A stretch of 64,000 nucleotides of DNA from Nematostella vectensis. Its lineage: Eukaryota; Cnidaria; Anthozoa; Actiniaria; Edwardsiidae. This document shows positions 12,105 to 24,900 of this stretch, piece after piece. The stretch lies in contig NC_064041.1 in the NCBI RefSeq assembly GCF_932526225.1, forward strand, positions 16,055,888-16,119,887. The letters run 5' to 3'. Every line of letters begins with the position of its first letter. Within the stretch, counting starts at the first letter, position 1. Under the pieces are notes generated by a model. It was given only the letters and a program-made list of their open reading frames with translations. It was not told where the DNA came from and searched no databases. The position numbers and the translations under genes are program-made.

Positions 12105-15002
12105 ATGGATAGCGGTACAGCTAATCGAACATGGACAAGCAGACTTAGCGCAGGTCCCCACATGTCAACGTTTGTCAAGACGTCACCTAGCAACCATAGT
12201 GGGACCAACCAATCAGGAAGCTACAGCAAGGAGTTTGTATATGGAATGTGCGCAGGTTACATAGCCGTCATGTGCGTCGCTGTCATTGGTAACGCAATCG
12301 TCATTGTCACGATTGTACGTAACACAAGTCTACGGCGCGTGACCACGAACTTGTTCATCCTGTCTTTAGCATTCAGTGATTTGCTGACCGCGTCTTTGGC
12401 GATGCCCTTTGACTTAGAGGCCTTAGCTGGGTCGTTACCATGGAAACATGGTCACGTGATCTGTGATATCTGGGCGACCATGTACCTGATAGCGGTGCCG
12501 ACGTCGATACTGACGCTTCTCGCAGTCGCAGTGGAGCGCTTCAAGACCCTCAAAGATCCGCTCAATAAATTCCGAGAATCGCACTCTGTGACCCACAGGC
12601 GTGCGATAATAGCCATATTCACACTGTGGGGCTACTCTATCATGTTCGCTGTCGTCCCTCTGATTGGCTGGCGTAGGAGTGACGTCAGCGTGATTGACGG
12701 CCAGTGCATATTTAATATCACGCATGTGTACTCCGCCCTGAGCTCCGTGGTAAACTTTCTCTTGCCGGTCATCTTAACGGCGTATCTGTATGTAAGGATC
12801 TTTATGATCGCTCACAGACACGCACCAGGAGCAGCGACTCAGCAAAACACAGATCATAAGGTGAGACCCGCATGAGTAATGGCGTATCTGTACGTAAGGA
12901 TCTTTGTGATCGCTCACACGCATTGTGGCACAAGGCAAAATATCTTTATGTTTTTGCTTATGTTCAGCTTTCAAGGTGGTATTTTTGTATAACGTTCCTT
13001 TTTATTGGAGGGACTGTGTCCCTCGATAGTCGGATCGATCATCCGTAAACTTTTTATGGTCTTTCAGAAGCAACACAGCAATCCTTAGATCATATATATA
13101 CTTCCGGTTTTCAACCTCCGGTTAAAGCTTAAGTCAATAAAAGGGTTTAGCCATCGATCTGTTATAGCTTTGCTCATTACTTGGTATAACTGTAAAAGTA
13201 TATAAAAGCTAGTTTTTTTTAGAAAAGTCTCACATGTGGGTTGAGCGTGCGCATGCGCCTTTGTCACTGACGTCAATCGATCTTCTACGGTTCAGTTCAA
13301 TTCAAGTTGGTAGTTTGCAAACAAAACAAATGCTAGCAAAGCTTTTAATTCTCTTTTATAGTACTTGCCGATTTGCGTCTCTGGGTTTGTGCGTTGTTTG
13401 TTTGAATTTGTGCTAAAAGAGCGACTAGCCAAAACTGCGACTTTTAGGTCCGAGAAACACAAGGGAAAAGCCTCTGTTAGCAGGATCTCTGTTTGTAGGG
13501 TAATAAGAGAAAGCCTCTGTTCGCAGGGCAAGAAAAAGACTAGGATAGATTTTCACAAGTTGTTTTTCCACAATTTTTCGAATCAACTAAATATCAAACA
13601 ATTCGCTTATTCATCGAATAACGATTTTGCGCCTTTCTAGAATGTTAACATGCATAAAGACAGTGGCGTGATTAATTATGTCGGGTATTTTACTTTTGCT
13701 TCCGAAAAAATAGGGTGAAATTTGACATGCTAGGAAAAGCTTTTCGAACGGAACGACACCAATTAGAATCAAATCTAATTTTAGTCACACGTCTAGTCAT
13801 CAATGCCACGGAGGTCTAGCGCTTCAGTCACAAGGGCCGCAGAGGCCGGAGTTCGACCCCTAGGTTTTGTCGCAATTTTTTTTTTTTACTTTTACTTTTT
13901 ATAATACGGATTATAAATATAGTGTTCTTGGTGTGTCATTACATCGAAAAGACAGAATGTATAATTTTTATGTATTCTCAGCATCTTGGATGTGTTAATC
14001 CTTTGTTCAGTATCCTGTATATCTTTTATGCGCACAAGAAAATAACTAGAAAAATAAATTTGCATTCACGAGTTGGCTCACAGAACCTTTAATTCAAAGA
14101 ATAACGTCACCGTTTGGAAAGGGCTTTTCTCCAGAAGGATTGGCTGAATTGGATCGAAATAAACTTTGTCTATATTTGAATTATATTAAATGCAAAATAA
14201 ACTGCGCGTGTAAGTAGGTTGTAAGTACTTTGTTTAGGGAGAATTTGCTGTACTTGACTGCTGTTATTTTTTCACTAGAAAAGTCGCCTTCCCTCTTTTT
14301 TTTCCGGAGTCTTTTTTTTATGTTTTGCTGAAGTTTCCTGTTAGAGAAATAATCCCATTAAGGTCAAAACAATAGAAAAAACTGTTTCTTGAAAAAGAAA
14401 GAAAAGAAAACCAAGATAAAAATTCTTTGCCATTGACAAAAATTTTGGAACAAAAATCCACACAGGAAGCCCGCTCATGATCGCTGAATCCACAGGTAAC
14501 CCCACCAAATCTCTAAAGTCGCACCACAGGCAGCCCATTTATAGTTGTTCTACCCTAACCTAGGCAACCAGCCTATTTGCATTGACTTCTCTCGTTTCTG
14601 GATTTGCAGGCGATGTATCGTAACATACGCGCGGCGAGGACAGTCGCTGTCATCGTCTTCGCATTCTTCTTGTGTTGGGCTCCCTTTACCGTTCTCAGCG
14701 TTACCATGGCAACCTGCTACACGTGCACGCACGCGGTCTCAAGCGAGCTCTTCTCTGCCTTGCTGTTGCTAGGATACACCAACTCGGCGCTGAACCCCTT
14801 TCTGTACTCCTTCAAGGACAAGAGGTTTCGGGTTACCTGTGTCCGGATGTTGAGGTCACTGCGCAGCCGCAAGCAGCCGTCACTCAGTCGCGAAGAGCGC
14901 GTGGAGCATGCTGGGAAATTGGCGGTAAATGGGCCAAAGGTGTCTGATGTACTTCCTAACAATCAGCAGATTCGACTGACGAACTTCAACGTCAGACTGT
15001 AA
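12105..15002 (+). CDS. Class A (rhodopsin-like) GPCR, orphan, receptor 2
   Basis: A seven-transmembrane receptor, paralogue of the gene at 2074-6423. Exons: 12105-12860 and 14610-15002, joined in phase 0 (382 aa). The start is the first ATG after an in-frame TGA. Exon 1 encodes a glycosylatable N-terminus, TM1 (VIGN), TM2 (LAFSDL), TM3 (VICDIW), TM4 and TM5. Exon 2 encodes TM6 (LCWAPF), TM7 (NSALNPFLYSF) and the tail. The TM3 end is ERF rather than DRY, and position 3.32 is Tyr, as in receptor 1; the ECL2 cysteine is in GQCIF. The single intron falls in the third intracellular loop, where receptor 1 is uninterrupted, while receptor 1 has an intron after TM1, where this gene is uninterrupted. 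Ligand unknown. Confidence 0.87.
12881..12925 (+). repeat. Exon-end duplication inside receptor 2 intron
   Basis: Beginning 20 bp after the exon 1 donor, about 45 bp repeat the coding sequence at 12779-12823 with a few substitutions (offset 102 bp). GGCGTATCTGTAYGTAAGGA and ATCTTTRTGATCGCTCACA are shared. It looks like a single tandem duplication spanning the exon/intron border. Confidence 0.9.
13030..13965 (+). repeat. Dispersed repeat family A, copy 1
   Basis: About 935 bp inside the receptor 2 intron that matches 37730-38640 in inverted orientation over its whole length. Shared blocks include TTTATGGTCTTTC, GTTGAGCGTGCGCATGCGC and GTTCTTGGTGTGTCAT. Near the 3' part (about 13820-13875) is a tRNA-like segment with a B-box-like GAGTTCGACCCC followed by a T run, so a tRNA-derived portion is possible. 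No long ORF or clear terminal inverted repeat was found. Confidence 0.8.
14461..14545 (+). repeat. Three CCACAGG-type motifs
   Basis: Near-copies of CCACAGGNARYCC occur at 14461, 14490 and 14524, just upstream of the exon 2 acceptor of receptor 2. They match the core of the 6424-7715 array and further copies in the window. Confidence 0.6.
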
Positions 15003-15262
15003 AACGCCGTATAGACGAACTAAGTCAGACTGTATAACACCGTATAGACGAACTACTACGTCAGGATAGAAAACGTCGTATAGACGAACTTCAGACAGTA
15101 TAACCCGGTATAGACGAACTATTTCAGACTGTATACCGCCGTATAGACGAACAACGAAAGGATGTATAACGCCGTATAGACGAGACGAACTATGTCAGAC
15201 TATTTAACGCTGTAAAGAAGAACAACGTCAGGATGCATAACGCCGTATAAACGAACAACGTC
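14978..15262 (+). repeat. 33-bp minisatellite over the receptor 2 stop codon
   Basis: About eight imperfect units of about 33 bp. The first unit includes the last codons and stop of receptor 2 (AACGTCAGACTGTAAAACGC); later units read like GTCAGACTGTATAACACCG, with TAA changed to TAT and the GTATAGACGAAC block conserved. Confidence 0.9.
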
Positions 15263-15439
15263 AGTGGTCGCTAATCAAATGGATAGAAAAACATAAAAAA
15301 CATTTTTAATACCCGAAACGGGTTGAGAATTTTACAAACTGACATCTATTTAGACTTCCAACACGCACTGCAAATGTCTAACCCGGTGCTTTACATTAAA
15401 GAGATAACTTGTCCTGAGGTAGACGCAGCTTTGCTCAGA

Positions 15440-15710
15440 GAAATTTTGGATCAACAGTTCGTTGAACACAGTCTTTTTTCCGTCAAGTACACCCCGCCGT
15501 GTCAATAGCCGTAACCCTTACAATTCATTGAGCACTTTCTCTTTTCCGTCAAGTACACCCCGCCGTGTCAATAGCCGTAACCCTTACAATTCATTGAGTA
15601 CTTTCTTTTTCCGTCAAGTACACCCCGCCGTGTCAATAGCCGTAACCCTTACAATTCATTGAGCACTTTCTCTTTTCCGTCAAGTACACCCCGCCGTGTG
15701 ACGTAATCCT
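15440..15710 (+). repeat. 66-bp tandem repeat, about 3.7 copies
   Basis: Nearly identical 66-bp units with CCGTCAAGTACACCCCGCCG and AATAGCCGTAACCCTTACAA, in the convergent space between receptor 2 and PLAA. The low divergence suggests recent expansion. Confidence 0.93.
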
Positions 15711-15784
15711 TTCCTGATTGGCTGTCGTGGTTATTCTGTCCAGTAATTGGCTGTTTCCAGACAATTCTTTGTCGCGATAATGCC

Positions 15785-15943
15785 CGTGTTCTCTGATTGG
15801 CTGGGGTATGGGGTCATCTGATTGGCTAGGGTATGGGTCATCTGATTGGCTAGGGTATGGGGTCATCTGATTGGCTGGGGTATGGGGCCATCTGATTGGA
15901 TGTGGAATGGGGTCAACTGATTGGCTTGGGTATGGGGTCATCT
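15785..15943 (-). repeat. 25-bp CCAAT-containing repeat over the PLAA stop codon
   Basis: About six units of about 25 bp. On the PLAA (-) strand each unit reads AGATGACCCCATACC then GCCAATC. The first unit contains the last sense codon and stop of PLAA (AGA TGA). Each unit also carries a CCAAT pentamer; whether that has any regulatory role is unknown. Confidence 0.9.
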
Positions 15944-18900
15944 ACTTAGCACTTCCAGTACACGCGTTGCACATTCGCCAACCTAGTGAACACAAAACAT
16001 CACACATAGTACGAGAAAACACGCATATAGCACGCGAAAAAACGAACATAGCACGCGAAGACACGCATACAGCATGTGAAGACAAGCAAATAGCACGTGA
16101 AGACACGCATATAGCACGTGAAAACACGCAAATATCACGCGAAGACACGCATATAGCACGCGAAGACACGCAAATAGCACGCGAAGACACGCATATAGCA
16201 CGTAAGGACACGCATATAGCACGTGAAGCACGCATACAGCACGTGGAGACACGCATACAGCACGTGAAGACACGCATATAGCACGCGAAGACACGCATAT
16301 AGCACGCGAAGACACGCATATAGCACGCGAAGACACGCATATAGCACGCGAAGACACGCATATAGCACGCGAAGACACGCATATAGCATGCGAAGACACG
16401 CATATAGCACGCGAAGACACGCATATAGCACGCGAAGACACGCATATAGCAAGCGAAGACACGCATATAGCACGCGAAGACACGCATATAGCACGCGAAG
16501 ACACGCATATAGCACGCGAAGACACGCATATAGCACGTGAAGACACGCATATAGCACGTGAAGACACGCATGTAGCACGTGAAGACACGCATATAGCACG
16601 TGAAGACACGCATGTAGCACGTGAAGACACTCATACAGCACGTGAACACACGCATACAGCATGTGAAGACACTCCCTCGCGAAATTTATGTAACATAAAT
16701 TTATGTAACATAAAGTGTGCGAGGGAGTGTCTTCACATGCTGTATGCATGCTTACAAGCTATACCTTTGCTGGGTCAATGACACTATTCAACGCATGCTT
16801 ACAAGCTATACCTTTGCTGGGTCAATGACACTATTCAACGCATGCTTACAAGCTATACCTATGCTAGGTCAATGACACTATTCAACGCATGCTTACAAGC
16901 TATACCTATGCTAGGTCAATGACACTATTCAACGCATGCTTACAAGCTATACCTTTGCTGGGTCTGAGACTCCGGTTAACGATTTGATCGCGTCAGATGT
17001 TGCTAGTTTCTCAGCGCATTCAACGGCTTCTTTGTTACCGTATACCTGGAAAAAAGCGAAGGTTAACTCTTTCAAGCACTAGAGGTCCATTGTACGATAG
17101 ATTCCTTGTCACAAAACATTTGGGAGTACTTATTGCTATTGATGCGTTTGAAGGCCAGGATTGTTACATAAATATTAATTTCCTGGAATACTTACAATGT
17201 TGCCGACAGCCACCAGCGCTCTGAATAGGGCCTCGTTATCAATCTTAAAATTCAATATCTGAAATATGGTAGGAAAAGTTAGAAAATGATCAGCACTTCT
17301 AATGGATGGCTGTACAGTTGATGTTTATTTGTTTCTAGAAGACGGAGAGCAACCGGAAGCTCAACGTTTTCTCTATGTGTAAGTTTTGCTTAAGCCAAAT
17401 AAGAATAGACACTTCTTTTTCGTCACACAGGCTCAAATAAGAGATCTTCTAGCGTTGTGATACCGTTAAAAAAAAAATTGTCTACTTCCAGTTGTCATCC
17501 CTCGTGAAGAAACGTCTTTGCTTTAGTTCTTGTCATAAAATCACACAAATCCTGTCTCTTGTTCGGAATTCACACACTTACAGTTCCTAGCTCGGAAAGG
17601 CAGGTCATCTGTGACTCGAAGTCAGGCTCCTTACGATAAGCCACTGAAAAACTAAAACAATAAACGATTACTTTCTAGCGGCACTTTGTCGGGGTAATAC
17701 AAAAGACATATGGAAGAAAATGGCGCCTGGGATAATACAAAAGACATGTGGAAGAAAATGGCGCCTGGGATAATACAAAAGACATATGAAAGAAAACGGC
17801 GCCTGGGATAATACAAAAGACATATGGAAGAAAACGGTGCCTGGGATAATACAAAAGACATATGAAAGAAAATGGCGCCTGGGATAATACAAAAGACATA
17901 TGGAAGAAAATGGCGCCTGGGATAATACAAAAGACATATGGAAGAAAATGGCGCCTGGGATAATACAAAAGACATATGGAAGAAAATGGCGCCTGGGATA
18001 ATACAAAAGACATATGGAAGAAAATGGCGCCTGGGATAATACAAAAGACATATGGAAGAAAACGGCGCCTGGGATAATACAAAAGACATATGGAAGAAAA
18101 TGGCGCCTGGGATAATACAAAAGACATATTGAAGAAAATGGCGCCTGGGATAATACAAAAGACATATGGAAGAAAACGGCGCCTGGGATAATACAAAAGA
18201 CATATGGAAGAAAACGGCGCCTGGGATAATACAAAAGACATATGAAAGAAAATGGCGACTGGGATAATACAAAAGACATATGGAAGAAAATGGCGCCTGG
18301 GATAATACAAAAGACATATGGAAGAAAATGGCGCCTGGGATAATACAAAAGACATATGGAAGAAAACGGCGCCTGGGATAATACAAAAGACATATGGAAG
18401 AAAATGGCGCCTGGGATAATACAAAAGACATATGGAAGAAAATGGCGCCTGGGATAATACAAAAGACATATGGAAGAAAACGGCGCCTGGGATAATACAA
18501 AAGACATATGAAAGAAAATGGCGCCTGGGATAATACAAAAGACATATGGAAGAAAATGGCGCCTGGGATAATACAAAAGACATATGGAAGAAAACGGCGC
18601 CTGGGATAATACAAAAGACATATGGAAGAAAATGGCGCCTGGGATAATACAAAAGACATGTGGAAGAAAATGGCGCCTGGGATAATACAAAAGACATATG
18701 AAAGAAAACGGCGCCTGGGATAATACAAAAGACATATGGAAGAAAATGGCGCCTGGGATAATACAAAAGACATATGGAAGAAAATGGCGCCTGGGATAAT
18801 ACAAAAGACATATGGAAGAAAATGGCGCCTGGGATAATACAAAAGACATATGGAAGAAAACGGCGCCTGGGATAATACAAAAGACATATGGAAGAAAATG

Positions 18901-21900
18901 GCGCCTGGGATAATACAAAAGACATATGGAAGAAAATGGCGCCTGGGATAATACAAAAGACATATGGAAGAAAATGGCGCCTGGGATAATACAAAAGACA
19001 TATGGAAGAAAATGGCGCCTGGGATAATACAAAAGACATATGGAAGAAAACGGCGCCTGGGATAATACAAAAGACATATGGAAGAAAACGGCGCCTAGGA
19101 TAATACAAAAGACATATGGAAGAAAACGGCGCCTGGGATAATACAAAAGACATATGGAAGAAAATGGCGCCTGGGATAATACAAAAAACATATGGAAGAA
19201 AATGGCGCCTGGGATAATACAAAAGACATATGGAAGAAAATGGCGCCTGGGATAATACAAAAGACATATGGAAGAAAACGGCGCCTGGGATAATACAAAA
19301 GACATATGGAAGAAAATGGCGCCTGGGATAATACAAAAGACATATGGAAGAAAACGGCGCCTGGGATAATACAAAAGACATATGGAAGAAAATGGCGCCT
19401 GGGATAATACAAAAGACATATGGAAGAAAATGGCGCCTGGGATAATACAAAAGACATATGGAAGAAAATGGCGCCTGGGATAATACAAAAGACATATGGA
19501 AGAAAATGGCGCATGGGATAATACAAAAGACATATGGAAGAAAACGGCGCCTGGGATAATACAAAAGACATATGGAAGAAAATGGCGCCTGGGATAATAC
19601 AAAAGACATATGGAAGAAAACGGCGCCTGGGATAATACAAAAGACATATGGAAGAAAATGGCGCCTGGGATAATACAAAAGACATATGGAAGAAAATGGC
19701 GCCTGGGATAATACAAAAGACATATGGAAGAAAACGGCGCCTGGGATAATACAAAAGACATATGAAAGAAAATGGCGCCTGGGATAATACAAAAGACATA
19801 TGGAAGAAAATGGCGCCTGGGATAATACAAAAGACATATGGAAGAAAACGGCGCCTGGGATAATACAAAAGACATATGGAAGAAAATGGCGCCTGGGATA
19901 ATACAAAAGACATATGGAAGAAAATGGCGCCTGGGATAATACATAAGACATATGGAAGAAAATGGCGCCTGGGATAATACAAAAGACATATGGAAGAAAA
20001 CGGCGCCTGGGATAATACAAAAGACATATGGAAGAAAATGGCGCCTGGGAAAATACAAAAGACATATGGAAGAAAACGGCGCCTGGGATAATACAAAAGA
20101 CATATGGAAGAAAATGGCGCCTGGGATAATACAAAAGACATATGGAAGAAAATGGCGCCTGGGATAATACAAAAGACATATGGAAGAAAATGGCGCCTGG
20201 GATAATACAAAAGACATATGGAAGAAAATGGCGCCTGGGATAATACAAAAGACATATGGAAGAAAACGGCGCCTGGGATAATACAAAAGACATATGGAAG
20301 AAAATGGCGCCTGGGATAATACAAAAGACATATGGAAGAAAACGGCGCCTGGGATAATACAAAAGACATATGGAAGAAAACGGCGCCTGGGATAATACAA
20401 AAGACATATGAAAGAAAATGGCGCCTGGGATAATACAAAAGACATATGGAAGAAAACGGCGCCTGGGATAATACAAAAGACATATGGAAGAAAACGGCGC
20501 CTGGGATAATACAAAAGACATATGGAAGAAAATGGCGCCTGGGATAATACAAAAGACATATTGAAGAAAACGGCGCCTGGGATAATACAAAAGACATGTG
20601 GAAGAAAATGGCGCCTGGGATAATACAAAAGACATATGAAAGAAAACGGCGCCTGGGATAATACAAAAGACATATGGAAGAAAATGGCGCCTGGGATAAT
20701 ACAAAAGACATATGGAAGAAAATGGCGCCTGGGATAATACAAAAGACATATGGAAGAAAATGGCGCCTGGGATAATACAAAAGACATGTGGAAGAAAATG
20801 GCGCCTGGGATAATACAAAAGACATATGGAAGAAAATGGCGCCTGGGATAATACAAAAGACATATGGAAGAAAATGGCGCCTGGGATAATACAAAAGACA
20901 TATGGAAGAAAATGGCGCCTGGGATAATACAAAAGACATATGGAAGAAAATGGCGCCTGGGATAATACAAAAGACATATGGAAGAAAACGGCGCCTGGGA
21001 TAATACAAAAGACATATGGAAGAAAACGGCGCCTGGGATAATACAAAAGACATATGGAAGAAAACGGCGCCTGGGATAATACAAAAGACATATGGAAGAA
21101 AATGGCGCCTGGGATAATACAAAAGACATATGGAAGAAAATGGCGCCTGGGATAATACAAAAGACATATGGAAGAAAATGGCGCCTGGGATAATACAAAA
21201 GACATATGGAAGAAAATGGCGCCTGGGATAATACAAAAGACATATGGAAGAAAATGGCGCCTGGGATAATACAAAAGACATATGGAAGAAAACGGCGCCT
21301 GGGATAATACAAAAGACATATGGAAGAAAATGGCGCCTGGGATAATACAAAAGACATATGGAAGAAAATGGCGCCTGGGATAATACAAAAGACATATGGA
21401 AGAAAACGGCGCCTGGGATAATACAAAAGACATATGGAAGAAAACGGCGCCTGGGATAATACAAAAGACATATGGAAGAAAATGGCGCCTGGGATAATAC
21501 AAAAGACATATGGAAGAAAATGGCGCCTGGGATAATACAAAAGACATATGGAAGAAAACGGCGCCTGGGATAATACAAAAGACATATGGAAGAAAATGGC
21601 GCCTGGGATAATACAAAAGACATATGGAAGAAAATGGCGCCTGGGATAATACAAAAGACATATGGAAGAAAATGGCGCCTGGGATAATACAAAAGACATA
21701 TGGAAGAAAACGGCGCCTGGGATAATACAAAAGACATATGGAAGAAAATGGCGCCTGGGATAATACAAAAGACATATGGAAGAAAATGGCGCCTGGGATA
21801 ATACAAAAGACATATTGAAGAAAACGGCGCCTGGGATAATGCAAAAGACATATGGAAGAAAATGGCGCCTGGGATAATACAAAAGACATATGGAAGAAAA

Positions 21901-24900
21901 CGGCGCCTGGGATAATACAAAAGACATATGGAAGAAAATGGCGCCTGGGATAATACATAAGACATATTGAAGAAAACGGCGCCTGGGATAATACAAAAGA
22001 CATATGGAAGAAAATGGCGCCTGGGATAATACAAAAGACATATGGAAGAAAATGGCGCCTGGGATAATACAAAAGACATATGGAAGAAAATGGCGCCTGG
22101 GATAATACAAAAGACATATTGAAGAAAACGCGCCTGGGATAATGCAAAAGACATATGGAAGAAAACGGCGCCTGGGATAATACAAAAGACATATGGAAGA
22201 AAACGGCGCCTAGGATAATACAAAAGACATATGGAAGAAAATGGCGCCTGGGATAATACAAAAGACATATGGAAGAAAATGGCGCCTGGGATAATACAAA
22301 AGACATATTGAAGAAAATGGCGCCTGGGATAATACAAAAGACATATTGAAGAAAATGGCGCCTGGGATAATACAAAAGACATATGGAAGAAAACGGCGCC
22401 TGGGATAATACAAAAGACATATGGAAGAAAATGGCGCCTGGGATAATACAAAAGACATATGGAAGAAAATGGCGCCTGGGATAATACAAAAGACATATGG
22501 AAGAAAATGGCGCCTGGGATAATACAAAAGACATATGGAAGAAAACGGCGCCTGGGATAATACAAAAGACATATGGATGAAAATGGCGCCTGGGATAATA
22601 CATAAGACATATTGAAGAAAACGGCGCCTGGGATAATACAAAAGACATATGGAAGAAAATGGCGCCTGGGATAATACAAAAGACATATGGAAGAAAACGG
22701 CGCCTGGGATAATACAAAAGACATATGGAAGAAAATGGCGCCTGGGATAATACAAAAGACATATGGAAGAAAACGGCGCCTGGGATAATACAAAAGACAT
22801 ATGGAAGAAAACGGCGCCTAGGATAATACAAAAGACATATGGAAGAAAATGGCGCCTGGGATAATACAAAAGACATATGGAAGAAAATGGCGCCTGGGAT
22901 AATACAAAAGACATATGGAAGAAAATGGCGCCTGGGATAATACAAAAGACATATGGAAGAAAACGGCGCCTGGGATAATACAAAAGACATATGGAAGAAA
23001 ATGGCGCCTGGGATAATACAAAAGACATATGGAAGAAAATGGCGCCTGGGATAATACAAAAGACATATGGAAGAAAATGGCGCCTGGGATAATACAAAAG
23101 ACATATGGAAGAAAATGGCGCCTGGGATAATACAAAAGACATATGGAAGAAAATGGCGCCTGGGATAATACAAAAGACATATGGAAGAAAATGGCGCCTG
23201 GGATAATACAAAAGACATATGGAAGAAAATGGCGCCTGGGATAATACAAAAGACATATGGAAGAAAATGGCGCCTGGGATAATACAAAAGACATATGGAA
23301 GAAAATGGCACCTGGGATAATACAAAAGACATATGGAAGAAAATGGCGCCTGCCTCGCAGCAAACACAAGATATGACTGAGGGCTCCTCTCCAGACAAAA
23401 GACGCGACTTGCACTAGGAAACCGGCCCAGGCTGCCGAGAAGTTGAACTTACTTTAGAAACACTGTACAAATAGAGATGTGGACGTTCTTATTAGCGCAG
23501 TCCAGCCACGACATCAAGCGCTCTATGATCTGGGAAAGGCAATAAAATAGGGTGTTGAGATTAATAATATGGATAGGCCCAAAGGGCGCGCATTCCCCTC
23601 ATGCGGCCAATATGTTAACATTTTTCCAATAGTTAATGCACTTAGACCGCGATGATGCGTGCTTAGATAAGCATTACTTTTCTACACATGTATAGATACC
23701 TAAATAAATTTGAACATGTTTTTCGCACCTTCTCTCTGTATTGTAAAATAACTGCCTTCCCGTCAGCTGAGCTAAACAGGTTGGCAAATATCCTGAACGA
23801 CAGGAGAACATTCGCGGTAAGGCCATCACGTCTGCAATGGAAACAAGGTACGATAAACCACAGGTAGTCCAAGAATCCTGGCATGACAGGGGAACACACA
23901 GGAAGTCCAATATCTAGGCATGAAATGGTAGCCCTAAGGCAACCGAAAAATGAAAAAATATACGAAAACCCACAGGTAGTCCAGGATTTAGGCCATGACA
24001 AGGGAACACAATAATCTACGGTAGGAATTAAATGGTAACCCACAGGCAATTACGTTTGCTTTGTCTTAGTTATTAACCAGCCAACCTATTGTTTTAATTC
24101 TGTAAAACATCAAACTCCGATAAGGGACGTTGAGAACAGATGGACAAGCGACTCCTTGCTACCCAGCAATAACAAAGTCAGGTGGATAATGACGTCATAC
24201 CCGGAAATCATCAAGAGTTGTTCCACAAGGTCTGGGCCGGAAACATTGGCCGCTAGAGACTGGTGTCGAACTACAAGCCGCACGATATCGAGGACTGGGA
24301 ATAGCGAGTCCGCTGGCCACTGGCGGGCTCTGTTGAGGGCAAGGAGCTGCTTCTCGGAAAGGGACTGGGTCGAGGCACGTGCAGGGTCCGCAGCTACAAG
24401 CAGTATATCTGCATTGCGCATGTGCAAATAAAACACATCCTTTATACAGAAACAGTGATACCTCTACAATAGCAGGAGAAATTTGCCATTAACGTCTACC
24501 TACGTATTCCTTAACCTTACACTCACCATTAAGGTCTACCTTAGCCTAAGTATTGCTTAACCTTACATTTGCCATTAAGGTCTACCTTAGACTAAGTATT
24601 GCTTAACCTCACAATTGCCATTAAGGTCTACCTTAGACTAAGTATTGCTTAACCTTACACTCACCATTAAGGTCTACCTTAGACTAAGTATTGCTTAACC
24701 TTACACTTGCCATTAAGGTCTACCTTAGACTAAGTGTTCCTTAACCTTACACTTGCCATTAAGGTCTACCTTAGACTAAGTATTGCTTAACCTTACACTT
24801 GCCATTAAGGTCTACCTTAGACTAAGTATTGCTTAGCCTTACACTCACCATTAAGGTCTACCTTAGACTAAGTGTTCCTTAACCTTACACTTGCCATTAA

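Noticed and set aside
13820-13875. Functional tRNA gene
   Set aside because: A- and B-box-like segments are degenerate, with no acceptor-stem pairing seen, and it lies within a dispersed repeat that has a second copy at 37797-37855.
12105-15002. Aminergic receptor label for the two GPCRs
   Set aside because: The overall motif set looks amine-like, but TM3 position 3.32 is Tyr in both, so the defining Asp is missing.
15942-16749. Cys-rich repetitive ORFs on the - strand that look like a toxin-type or metallothionein-type protein
   Set aside because: Translation of a 21-bp minisatellite in a PLAA intron, with no signal peptide or start context.
17652-23414. Very long - strand ORFs (up to about 1,900 codons) of a repeated hydrophobic, Cys-containing sequence
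   Set aside because: They arise because a stop-free 38-bp satellite is read in three frames at once. The period is not tied to any codon pattern and the array lies in an intron of PLAA.
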